DNA of 64,000 bases from Actinomycetes bacterium (lineage in GTDB: Bacteria > Actinomycetota > Actinomycetes > Propionibacteriales > Propionibacteriaceae), in the NCBI GenBank assembly GCA_023458095.1, contig JAEXAS010000033.1, forward strand, positions 1 through 64,000, in the 5' to 3' direction. A program made the position numbers and the translations under genes. The number at the start of each line of letters is the position of its first letter. Positions within the stretch are counted from its first letter, which is position 1. This document shows positions 25,017-33,173 of this stretch, piece after piece. Below the pieces are notes generated by a model that was not told the origin of the DNA, did not search any database, and saw nothing but the letters and a program-made list of their open reading frames with translations.

Positions 25017-28000
25017 TCAGCTTTCCCTCAGGCGCTGGCTGATCACCGTAGTCACGCCGTCGGCCCGCATGGTCACGCCGTAGAGCGCATCGGCGATCTC
25101 CATGGTGCGCTTCTGGTGAGTGATCACCAGCAACTGGGAGTCCTTGCGTAGTTCCTGGTAGATCTCCAAGAGCCGAGACAGGTTTACATCATCCAAGGCG
25201 GCCTCGACCTCGTCGAGAATGTAGAACGGGCTGGGGCGGGCTTTGAACAGCGCGACCAGGAAGGCCACCGCCACCAAAGACCGCTCTCCACCAGAAAGCA
25301 GTGACAACCGCTTCACCTTCTTGCCGGCCGGCCGGGCCTCCACTTCCACCCCCGTGGTCAGCCATTGGTCGGGCTCGGTCAGCACCAGGCGACCTTCGCC
25401 GCCGGGGAACAGTCGGGAGAACGCATCGGCGAAGGCGGCCTCAACGTCGGCGTAGGCCTCGGCGAAGACCTCCTGAACGCGGGCGTCCACATCATTGATG
25501 ATGTCGACCAGGTCCTCGCGCGACTTGCGTAGATCGACCAACTGCTCAGCCAGGAAGGTGTGGCGTTCACTGAGCGCCTCGAACTCTTCCAGGGCCAGCG
25601 GGTTGACCTTGCCCAAAACCGCCAGATCCCGTTCAGCACCGCGCAGGCGCTTCTCCTGCTCGGCGCGTTGGTAGGCCACCGGCTCTGGACGCTCGTCGTC
25701 AGCGTAAGGAATCCCATCGGGGCTGAGCAGCACCGGAACCGCCACCTCAGGCCCGTAGTCGGCCAGCAAAGTCTCGGCTTCCAAGCCCAATTCCGACAGG
25801 GCTCGCTCCGCGAGGGTTTCGATCTTCATCTGTTGTTGGGCCCGAGCCAGTTCATCGCGGTGCACCGTGTCGACCATGCCCTCGAAAGCCCTGGCCAACT
25901 CGCGTCCGCGCTGGCGTACTGCGGCCAACTCGGTTTCGGTGGCTGATCGTGCGGCTTGGGCCCGATCCCGCTCCACCTCGGCCAACACCCGGGAGTCGGC
26001 GATGCGGGCAGCCAACCACTGGGCGGCCTGCAACACCGAGCCGGCAGTCTGAGCCTCCCGACGAAGCTGCTCGCGACGGGCTGCGGCCTGGGCGCGGGCG
26101 TCCCGCTCGGCCTGGGCGGCCCGATTGAGTCCATTGACCCGATCGGCGAGCGCGCGCGCCCGCTCTTCGGCGGTGCGCAGCGCCAGCCGAGACTCCATCT
26201 CAGCGGCGCGGGCCGCCCGAGCCAGGTCGGCACGGTGGTCACGCTCGGTGGGATCGGCCTCACTGAGTTCGGTCTGCGCCTCGGCCAGTTCCAAACGCCG
26301 TTCCAACTCCGCCAGATTCGCCAAGGCGTGGTCCCGGGCGGCGAGGGCCGCGTCAGCGGCCTCGGCGAGCCGTCCGGCTTCACCCTGGGCGGCGGTAGCA
26401 GCCTGATTGAGCACCGCTGCTTCTTCGGCAACTGCGGCGTATTCAGCATCGGATTCGTGCAGTCGAGCCAAGGCAGCTTCGGCCGCGGTGCGGGCCTGCA
26501 CTACCTTCTCGGTCGCTTCGGCGACGGCGAAACGCAGCCGCTCCGATTCGGCCTGGGCGGCATCGAGCTTGGCATTGGTCTCATCGATGGCGGCCCGAAC
26601 CTCGATCACCGAAGGCTTTGCCGAGGAACCACCCGACGCGAACCAGGAGCTCAGCAGATCGCCGTCGGTGGTGACGGCAGTGACCTCAGGTAGCCGATCC
26701 ACCACCGAACGCGCAGCAGCGAGATCATCGACAACCGCCACCTTGTACAACAGCCGGTGCAACGGTGCCCGCAGATCATCCGAGCAGCTGATCGAGTCCA
26801 CGGCCCAGCGTGCCTGCGCGGGCAGAGCCGGCCAGTCACTGGGATCGGCGGTGCCGCCGCCCAGCAGCATGCCGGCCCGTCCGAGATCCTCGGCCTTGAG
26901 ATGGTCGAACACTTGGACGGCGGCATCCACTCCGGTCACGGCCACCGCATCAGCGGCAGCCCCCAGAGCGGCCGCGATCGCTGCTTGATCGCCAGCTTCC
27001 ACCGTGATCAGGGCGGCCACCGAGCCGAGCAGCCCGTCCAGTTGATCGCCGGCAGCAAGCAGGGCCGAGCTTCCGTCACGCTGCGACAGACCGACCGCCA
27101 AGGCCTCGGCCCGGGCTGCCAGCGCACCCCGTTCGGCCGTGGCGGCACGAAAAGCATCCTGGAGTTGTTCCAGCGCGGCCTCAGCACCAGCTTGGGTATC
27201 GGCGGCAGCCTCGTAAGCCGCATCCAGGCCCGACTCCCCCGCGCTGAGTCCAGCCAGCCGGGTTTCCAACAGCGCAAAGCCTCGCCGGGCCTCTTCGCCT
27301 CGCTCTTCGGCCTGGGCACGCGCCTGGGTGAGTCTCTCGATCTCCGACCCGGCCGCTTCGGCTCGGGTGCGCAGGGTGTTCACCTCACCGACCAGCCGAG
27401 CCAGGCCCTCGCGACGATCTGCGATGGCCCGATGCTGCGCGGCATATTGCTGCTCTGCCTCGGTGTGGGCGGCCTCGGCCTGATGCCGATGCTCGGTGGC
27501 CGCCGCCAGGGCGCCCTCGAGAGCCTCGACCTCGATAGCGAGCTGCTCTTGGGCAGCCTGAACCTCGGCAGCTTCCCTTTCGATCGCCTCAGGATCACGC
27601 CCGGGCCGTTCTTCGGTGGTGATGGACTCAGCATTGCGCAAACGGTCGGCGGCGATGGTCGCCGTGCTCGAGACCCGCTCGGCCAGTCCGGCCAAGGCAT
27701 ACCACGTTTCCTGAGCGGCACTCAGCCGCGGCAGCGCGTCGCGGCTGGCGGCTTCGGCAAGCTGTTCCTCAGCACGGGCCTTGTCGAGTTGAGCCTCCAA
27801 CTCCAGGCGACGGCGCTTCAGTTCGGCCTCAGCCTGCAACTCGGAGGCCAACGACTCCCGGGCCTGGAAAAGGTCATCGGCGAACAGGCGAGCCTTGGCA
27901 TCGCGGACCTCGGCCTGAACCACTGCGGCCTTGCGCGCCACCTCGGCCTGCCGACCCAATGGCTTGAGCTGGCGACGAATCTCGGAAAGCAGGTCGTTGA

Positions 28001-28571
28001 GGCGATGCAGATTCCCCTCAGTGGATTCCAGCTTTCGCTCAGCTTTCTCCTTGCGTTTGCGGTGCTTGAGAACCCCGGCGGCTTCCTCGATGAAACCGCG
28101 CCGGGTCTCGGGGGTGGCTTGCAGGATCGAGTCCAACTGGCCCTGTCCCACGATCACGTGCATCTCGCGACCGATCCCCGAATCGCTGAGCAGTTCTTGC
28201 ACGTCCAACAGCCGGGCCGGGCTGCCGTTGATGGCGTACTCCGAACCTCCGCTGCGGAACATGGTCCGGCTGATCGTCACTTCGGTGTAGTCGATCGGCA
28301 AGGCGCCATCGGAATTGTCGATGGTCAGCAGCACCTCGGCCCGTCCCAGTGGGGCTCGACCGGAGGTACCGGCGAAGATGACATCTTCCATCTTGCCGCC
28401 GCGTAGGGATTTGGCGCCCTGCTCCCCCATCACCCACGCCAGCGCGTCGACCACATTGGACTTGCCCGAACCGTTCGGGCCCACCACACAGGTGATTCCC
28501 GGCTCGAAGACCATGCTGGTGCTTGACGCGAAGGACTTGAAGCCCCGCAGAGTCAGGCTCTTCAAGTACAT
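25017..28571 (-). CDS. smc: Chromosome segregation protein SMC
   Basis: This condensin ATPase has 1184 residues. It has an N-terminal Walker A (GPNGSGKSNVVDALAWVMG), long alanine- and glutamate-rich coiled coils, a central hinge (about residues 510-660), and the C-terminal LLSGGERSLVAVAFLVALF signature followed by Walker B FYILDEVEAALDD. The ATG at 28571 begins MYLKSLTLRGFKSF, the standard N-terminus. It starts one base after the GtrA-like gene ends. ScpA and ScpB genes are not in this window. Confidence 0.96.
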   Translation of the reverse strand: MYLKSLTLRGFKSFASSTSMVFEPGITCVVGPNGSGKSNVVDALAWVMGEQGAKSLRGGKMEDVIFAGTSGRAPLGRAEVLLTIDNSDGALPIDYTEVTISRTMFRSGGSEYAINGSPARLLDVQELLSDSGIGREMHVIVGQGQLDSILQATPETRRGFIEEAAGVLKHRKRKEKAERKLESTEGNLHRLNDLLSEIRRQLKPLGRQAEVARKAAVVQAEVRDAKARLFADDLFQARESLASELQAEAELKRRRLELEAQLDKARAEEQLAEAASRDALPRLSAAQETWYALAGLAERVSSTATIAADRLRNAESITTEERPGRDPEAIEREAAEVQAAQEQLAIEVEALEGALAAATEHRHQAEAAHTEAEQQYAAQHRAIADRREGLARLVGEVNTLRTRAEAAGSEIERLTQARAQAEERGEEARRGFALLETRLAGLSAGESGLDAAYEAAADTQAGAEAALEQLQDAFRAATAERGALAARAEALAVGLSQRDGSSALLAAGDQLDGLLGSVAALITVEAGDQAAIAAALGAAADAVAVTGVDAAVQVFDHLKAEDLGRAGMLLGGGTADPSDWPALPAQARWAVDSISCSDDLRAPLHRLLYKVAVVDDLAAARSVVDRLPEVTAVTTDGDLLSSWFASGGSSAKPSVIEVRAAIDETNAKLDAAQAESERLRFAVAEATEKVVQARTAAEAALARLHESDAEYAAVAEEAAVLNQAATAAQGEAGRLAEAADAALAARDHALANLAELERRLELAEAQTELSEADPTERDHRADLARAARAAEMESRLALRTAEERARALADRVNGLNRAAQAERDARAQAAARREQLRREAQTAGSVLQAAQWLAARIADSRVLAEVERDRAQAARSATETELAAVRQRGRELARAFEGMVDTVHRDELARAQQQMKIETLAERALSELGLEAETLLADYGPEVAVPVLLSPDGIPYADDERPEPVAYQRAEQEKRLRGAERDLAVLGKVNPLALEEFEALSERHTFLAEQLVDLRKSREDLVDIINDVDARVQEVFAEAYADVEAAFADAFSRLFPGGEGRLVLTEPDQWLTTGVEVEARPAGKKVKRLSLLSGGERSLVAVAFLVALFKARPSPFYILDEVEAALDDVNLSRLLEIYQELRKDSQLLVITHQKRTMEIADALYGVTMRADGVTTVISQRLRES

Positions 28572-28572
28572 G

Positions 28573-29133
28573 TCAGTTGCCCGCCTCCACCTGGCCACGG
28601 GCATAGCGCCGACGGACGTGTCGGAAGGTCCACAGCTTGTTGGCCGCGAAATTGATCGGCATGGTGATGAAGATAGTCAACAACTGCGCCCAATACTCCC
28701 GGGAGCGAAAGCCGGTGTCTTCATGGAACCAGGGATCGGGGAGGTAGAACGGGGAGGTCGGGTTGGTGAAGCCGATCTTGATGAACAAGCCGAGGATGGC
28801 CGCTGTGCTTCCCACGGCCAGGAACGGCCAGAACTCGTGGAACCAGGGCGCCTTCTGGGTGCCCCGGAACGTCCAGGTGCGGTTCAGTTGGAAGTTGAAC
28901 ACGTTGGCGACCACGAAGGCCACGATCCACACCAAAGAGGTGTAGCGGAAGTTGAAGTCCGTGCCCGGGATCTCGAAGAGCACCCGCTGGGCGTTCACCG
29001 TGCCGCCGTTGGCCTTGTTCATGATGATCGCCACCACCATGTTGACCGCAACTCCTGCGGCGCCCACAAGGCCAAACTTAATGAATTGCCGCAGCACGTG
29101 ACGATAGCGCTGATACACCTGCCCGAAGCTCAC
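28573..29133 (-). CDS. GtrA-family membrane protein
   Basis: The product has 186 residues with four hydrophobic segments and matches the GtrA/flippase-like family: QFIKFGLVGAAGVAVNM in the first helix, FQLNRTWTF after the second, and FAANKLWTFR at the end. Family members help move lipid-linked sugars across the membrane or glycosylate surface polymers. The start is uncertain: the GTG at 29133 gives the natural N-terminus, and a TTG at 29175 would overlap mutM by 11 bases. Confidence 0.82.
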   Translation of the reverse strand: MSFGQVYQRYRHVLRQFIKFGLVGAAGVAVNMVVAIIMNKANGGTVNAQRVLFEIPGTDFNFRYTSLVWIVAFVVANVFNFQLNRTWTFRGTQKAPWFHEFWPFLAVGSTAAILGLFIKIGFTNPTSPFYLPDPWFHEDTGFRSREYWAQLLTIFITMPINFAANKLWTFRHVRRRYARGQVEAGN

Positions 29134-29164
29134 AACTGCGAAGGATATACGTCCGGGGCCAGCA

Positions 29165-30019
29165 TCAGCGGCCAACCACTCCCGACGGCGGCTGACAGCG
29201 AGGGCATCGGTAGGAGGAACGGTTCATGAAGGGCTCGCGCACAAGGGGTCGCCCACAGCGCAAACAGGGCAGGTCGGCACGTCCGTAGACCGTCAGCGAA
29301 CGACCGAAGTATCCCGAGCTGCCGTTGACATTCACATAGAGCGCATCGAAGGAAGTGCCACCTTCGGCCAAGGCGGCGGTCATGACGGTGGTGGCTGCGT
29401 CGAGCACCTGGCGCACTCGGGACAGGCTGAGGCGATGGGCTGCGGTCTCGTAATGAAGCTTCGCCGCCCACAGCGCCTCGTCGGCGTAGATATTGCCGAT
29501 GCCCGAGACGATCTCCTGATTGAGAAGTACCCGCTTGATCCCGCTCGTGCGCGAGCGGATCGTCGCGACCAAAGCGTTCCGGTCCAGGAGTGGGTCGAAC
29601 AGGTCGGCGGCGATGTGTGCCAGTTCGACCGGCCCCTCTGCACCGTCGGCAGACAGCCATAACCGACCGAACATCCGCTGATCGACGTAGCGCAGCTGCG
29701 GGCCACCATCGGCGAACTCGAAAACCACGCGGCAGTGGGTGGGCAGTGGTTGACCCGCGTCGTCGACGCGGAACTGGCCACTCATGCCCAGGTGAGCCAC
29801 CAAGGCATCGCCATCGGCGAAAGGCAGCCACAAGTACTTTCCGCGGCGGCGCGGCGCCTGAATGGTGCGCCCTGCCCCGGCTGTGGCGAAATCGTCGGCG
29901 CCGCCGGGGTGACGCTGCAGAACTCGGGAATCCAAGACCCGGATTGCGGTAATCGTGCGGCCGCTGACGGCAGTCTCAAGACCCCGACGAACCACCTCGA
30001 CTTCGGGCAGTTCCGGCAT
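29165..30019 (-). CDS. mutM: Formamidopyrimidine-DNA glycosylase
   Basis: MutM removes 8-oxoguanine and other oxidised purines and nicks the strand. The 284 residues start MPELPEVEVVRRGLE, with the catalytic Pro2 and Glu3, followed by the helix-two-turns-helix segment (GIGNIYADEALW) and a C-terminal zinc finger with two CxxC pairs in CLRCGRPL and CPRCQP. It starts four bases after rnc ends. Confidence 0.95.
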   Translation of the reverse strand: MPELPEVEVVRRGLETAVSGRTITAIRVLDSRVLQRHPGGADDFATAGAGRTIQAPRRRGKYLWLPFADGDALVAHLGMSGQFRVDDAGQPLPTHCRVVFEFADGGPQLRYVDQRMFGRLWLSADGAEGPVELAHIAADLFDPLLDRNALVATIRSRTSGIKRVLLNQEIVSGIGNIYADEALWAAKLHYETAAHRLSLSRVRQVLDAATTVMTAALAEGGTSFDALYVNVNGSSGYFGRSLTVYGRADLPCLRCGRPLVREPFMNRSSYRCPRCQPPSGVVGR

Positions 30020-30023
30020 CGGG

Positions 30024-30722
30024 CTACTGCGCGGTGATGGTCTGGAAGGCGTGCTCAGCCGCGCCTTGTTCGGCCTGCTTCTTCGAGGTTCCGTGACCGG
30101 GCTCGAAATGGTTGCCCGCTACGACGGCGACCGCGTCGAATCGCTTGTCATGGTCAGGTCCGGACTCGGTGATGTGGTAGCTGACCGGGCCCAGTTCACG
30201 CTCGGCGCACAGCTCCTGCAGGCTGGTCTTCCAATCGAGTCCCGCCCCCAGGGCGGCGGCCTCGGCAACCAGCGGGTCGAACAGCCGACGGATCAGCCGG
30301 TCGGCGGCATCGCGTCCGCACGAGATGAGAACTGAGCCCAGGAAGGCTTCCAGCGAGTCGGCCAGGATCGACGACTTGTCGTTGCCACCGGTGGCCTGTT
30401 CGCCACGCCCCAGCTTGATCTGCGAGCCCAGATCAAGCTCGCGGGCCACATCGGCGAGGCTGTGGGAGTTCACCACGGCTGCCCGCAGCTTGGCCAGGCG
30501 TCCCTCGGGAAGCTCCGGATAGGTTCGATACAGGTGTTCGGTGACGACCACGCCCAACACCGAATCGCCCAAGAACTCCAGGCGCTCGTTGTGAGGCAAC
30601 CCGCCGTTCTCATAGGCATAGGAGCGGTGAGTCATCGCAAGGTTGAACAGCTGGGGATCCAGGTCGATCTCCAGCTGCTCCAACAACTGCAGCGCACGGC
30701 TCGGAGCCTCGCTCCCAGCCAT
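30024..30722 (-). CDS. rnc: Ribonuclease III
   Basis: RNase III cuts double-stranded RNA in rRNA maturation. The 232 residues contain the catalytic NERLEFLGDSVLGVVV motif (two magnesium-binding acids) and a C-terminal double-stranded RNA-binding domain ending GTSKKQAEQGAAEHA. The ATG at 30722 (MAGSEAP) is chosen since the longer frame overlaps rpmF. Confidence 0.95.
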   Translation of the reverse strand: MAGSEAPSRALQLLEQLEIDLDPQLFNLAMTHRSYAYENGGLPHNERLEFLGDSVLGVVVTEHLYRTYPELPEGRLAKLRAAVVNSHSLADVARELDLGSQIKLGRGEQATGGNDKSSILADSLEAFLGSVLISCGRDAADRLIRRLFDPLVAEAAALGAGLDWKTSLQELCAERELGPVSYHITESGPDHDKRFDAVAVVAGNHFEPGHGTSKKQAEQGAAEHAFQTITAQ

Positions 30723-30733
30723 CTTGTCTCCGC

Positions 30734-30925
30734 TCAGGAGTCCAGCACCTGCCGACGCGCAGCGCGCGGGCCGTATTGGCCGCACTCCGGGCAGGCGGTG
30801 TGGGGCAGGTGCTTGGCGCCGCAGGCGGCGTTGGCACAGGTAACCAGTGTCGGCGCAGAGGTCTTCCACATCGACCGGCGGGCCCGGGTGTTAGCACGGG
30901 ACATTCTCCGCTTGGGGACGGCCAC
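30734..30925 (-). CDS. rpmF: Ribosomal protein L32
   Basis: The product has 63 residues from a GTG preceded by AGGAG at seven bases. It starts VAVPKRRMSRANTRARR, as L32 does, and has four cysteines (C-x4-C and C-x2-C) for a zinc ribbon, so it is the zinc-containing version. It follows the DUF177 gene and precedes rnc, the common actinobacterial order. Confidence 0.95.
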   Translation of the reverse strand: MAVPKRRMSRANTRARRSMWKTSAPTLVTCANAACGAKHLPHTACPECGQYGPRAARRQVLDS

Positions 30926-30935
30926 GGCGATTCTC

Positions 30936-31508
30936 CTAGTTCTTCGTTTCGTCTTCGGTCTGAGCCCACTGCGCCAAGCTGGACCAACGAGCATCGATGG
31001 CCTCAGTATGCCGATGATCAGGATTCACGTTCAGGTCCACCCCACAGGTGGGGCACAACCCGGCGCAATCCTGGCGGCACAACGGAGTGAACGGCAGGTC
31101 AAGCACCACACAGTCCCGCAGGATCGGTTCGAGGTCAATCAACGTGCCCTCAATCCGACTGGCTTCCTCGTCGTCGAGTTCCTTGCCGGGGTAACAGAAC
31201 AATTCCTGGACATCGATCAGTTCAGTCGAACTGATCTCCTCCAGGCAACGGGTGCAGTTACCTTTCAGCAGAACCTCGGCGGTTCCAGTCACCAGCACTC
31301 CCTCCCCGACCGAACTCAACTGAAGATTGAGCGCGATAGGTGAGCCGAGTGGTACTCCGATCATGTCGAGGCCGAGATCCGCAGGAGCCTCCACGACTCG
31401 CGATACCTCCAGCACATCACCGGCACCCCGACTCAAGTCATGAGTGTCCAGGACGAACCCGGATCGGGGGTCAGGCAAGCTGGGAGTAAACACGATTCCC
31501 TTCGGCAT
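30936..31508 (-). CDS. DUF177 (YceD-like) protein
   Basis: The protein of 190 residues belongs to the DUF177/YceD family usually encoded just before rpmF. Two pairs of cysteines form likely metal sites: NCTRCLEE in the middle and CRQDCAGLCPTCG near the end. The family is linked to 23S rRNA accumulation in plants and bacteria, but its biochemistry is not defined. It runs into rpmF with a gap of ten bases. Confidence 0.9.
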   Translation of the reverse strand: MPKGIVFTPSLPDPRSGFVLDTHDLSRGAGDVLEVSRVVEAPADLGLDMIGVPLGSPIALNLQLSSVGEGVLVTGTAEVLLKGNCTRCLEEISSTELIDVQELFCYPGKELDDEEASRIEGTLIDLEPILRDCVVLDLPFTPLCRQDCAGLCPTCGVDLNVNPDHRHTEAIDARWSSLAQWAQTEDETKN

Positions 31509-31572
31509 GGCTCGGCAGCGTCATAACCAACGAAGAACTCTACCAATCCCGGTGGTCAGCGGCAAAAGCGGG

Positions 31573-32085
31573 TCAGCCCTCAACCCGAGGCAGGGTGTGA
31601 GTCGCGTCATCTTGAACGGCATCCTGGTCCAAAGACGAGCGTCGGGCCAGCCGATCGCGCATGGTCCGGACCTGCGCCATGGTCTTCAACAAGCCGGCTT
31701 CGAAGCTGGCGATTCGGGCATCGACGTAGGCGTCGGCCTCACGCCGCAGAGCCTCAGCATCAGCCAACGCCTTCTGCTGCACCACGACAGCCTGTCGCTG
31801 CGCTTCTTCCTGGACGGGGCCCTGGCTGGCCAAGTACCGGGCGCGCTCTTCGGCCGCGGCCACGATCTGGCGCGCTTCCTGCTGGGCCCGCTCCAAAGTC
31901 TCCAGCGATGTCGAAGTGACCCGCTGAGCCTCCTGGAAGTCGTCGGAGAGCCCCTCCAGCGCCTCATCGACCAGTGCCATCAGTTCCGACCGATTGATCA
32001 TGCACGATGCCGACATCGGCACCGACTTGGCTTTCGTAACCATCTCTTTCAAACGTTGAAGAGCCTGCTCGGTCCGGTCAATCAT
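31573..32085 (-). CDS. Coiled-coil protein, DivIVA/ATP-synthase-b-like
   Basis: The product has 170 residues. Most of it (about 35-135) is a long charged helix rich in Ala, Glu and Arg, with QRQAVVVQQKALADAEALRREAD. There is no membrane segment or catalytic motif. A similar protein lies between DUF177 and coaD in mycobacteria. It may be a scaffold of the DivIVA type, but this is inferred. The ATG overlaps the coaD stop by four bases. Confidence 0.82.
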   Translation of the reverse strand: MIDRTEQALQRLKEMVTKAKSVPMSASCMINRSELMALVDEALEGLSDDFQEAQRVTSTSLETLERAQQEARQIVAAAEERARYLASQGPVQEEAQRQAVVVQQKALADAEALRREADAYVDARIASFEAGLLKTMAQVRTMRDRLARRSSLDQDAVQDDATHTLPRVEG

Positions 32086-32570
32086 CGCCCCCACCCCTCT
32101 TGTGCAGACTTGCGGGCGATCTCTTTCGCCACTGGTTCTGGAACAAACGCCGAGATGTCGCCCCCGTGGACCGCGATCTCGCGGACCATTGAGGAAGACA
32201 ACGTTGACCATTGTGAGGCAGCCGGCAAAATCAGCGTTTCAATTCCACCGACCACAGAGTTCAAGTTTGCCATCTGGAGCTCGAGTTCGAAGTCCGCTGC
32301 GAACCGCACACCTTTGACCACGAGCTGGCCACCATGGTCGTTAACGAAGTCGACCAACAGCCCGGTGACTTGATCCACCTGGATGTTGTCGAGGTTCGCG
32401 GTGGCTTCACGTACGAGCCGCACGCGCTCGTCAGCGGTGAACAGGTACTTCTTGGTGGAGTTCTGGCCGACCGCGACCAGCACCTCGTCGAAGACCTGGG
32501 CCGCCCGGGTGATGACGTCCAGATGGCCATTGGTGATCGGATCGAAGGATCCGGGACAGACAGCTAACAC
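32082..32570 (-). CDS. coaD: Phosphopantetheine adenylyltransferase
   Basis: This enzyme makes dephospho-CoA from phosphopantetheine and ATP. It has CPGSFDPITNGHLDVI with the nucleotidyl-transferase TxGH motif and the later SSSMVREIAVHGGDI. The GTG at 32570 has AAGGA at six bases and gives about 162 residues; a TTG two codons earlier (32576) would overlap rsmD by four bases and is also possible. Confidence 0.94.
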   Translation of the reverse strand: MLAVCPGSFDPITNGHLDVITRAAQVFDEVLVAVGQNSTKKYLFTADERVRLVREATANLDNIQVDQVTGLLVDFVNDHGGQLVVKGVRFAADFELELQMANLNSVVGGIETLILPAASQWSTLSSSMVREIAVHGGDISAFVPEPVAKEIARKSAQEGWGR

Positions 32571-32572
32571 GT

Positions 32573-33154
32573 TCAATCCTTCATCGCGAAATACACCAGC
32601 GTCTCACCGTAACGCCGCGACCAACGTTGCGTCATCGTCGCGGGGAATTGTGGAGGGTCATCTCTGGAGGCCCGCTCGAGAACCAACAGTCCGTCCGGCT
32701 TGAGCCAGCCTCGGTGGACCAACAACTCCATCATCTGCTCGCACTCGGCATTAGGCAGCGGATAGGGCGGATCGGCCCACACCACGTCGAAGGACATCTG
32801 GCGATCCGCGCGCAGCCAGCTTTCGGCCGCCGCAGTCACCACGACCGTGCTCAAGCCCAGGGCGGCGCAGTTGTCGCGCGCCACCGCCGCCACCTTCGGT
32901 TCAACCTCCACCGCATAGGTGGGTTGGGCCCCTCGGCTGGCAGCCTCCAGCGCCACCGCCGCCGAGCCCGCGTAGAGATCCAGCAGCGCGATGCCATCCA
33001 GTTGCACCTCGACGGCTTCCCCGCTGGTCCCGGCCCAGTCAGCGATAGCGGAGAACACAGCCTCCCGGACCCGATCGGTGGTCGGACGGGTGCCTTCGTA
33101 GGTGGGAGTGCGCAGACGACGGCCCTTTCGGCTGCCGGCGATGATCCTGGTCAC
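32573..33154 (-). CDS. rsmD: 16S rRNA (guanine966-N2)-methyltransferase RsmD
   Basis: The 193 residues start VTRIIAGSRKGRRLRTP and contain RPTTDRVREAVFSAI, the SAM-binding LLDLYAGSAAVALEA and the catalytic DVVWADPPYPL. The GTG at 33154 gives the natural N-terminus; longer readings run inside recG. It overlaps coaD or nearly touches it, in the common rsmD-coaD pairing. Confidence 0.93.
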   Translation of the reverse strand: MTRIIAGSRKGRRLRTPTYEGTRPTTDRVREAVFSAIADWAGTSGEAVEVQLDGIALLDLYAGSAAVALEAASRGAQPTYAVEVEPKVAAVARDNCAALGLSTVVVTAAAESWLRADRQMSFDVVWADPPYPLPNAECEQMMELLVHRGWLKPDGLLVLERASRDDPPQFPATMTQRWSRRYGETLVYFAMKD

Positions 33155-33173
33155 AGCGGACAGGTTAGGACGC

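Noticed and set aside
26757..28406. Long open frame antisense to smc
   Set aside because: It is composed of Gly, Leu and Gln runs that arise from reading the Ala/Glu-rich coiled coil backward, and it has no start context or motif.
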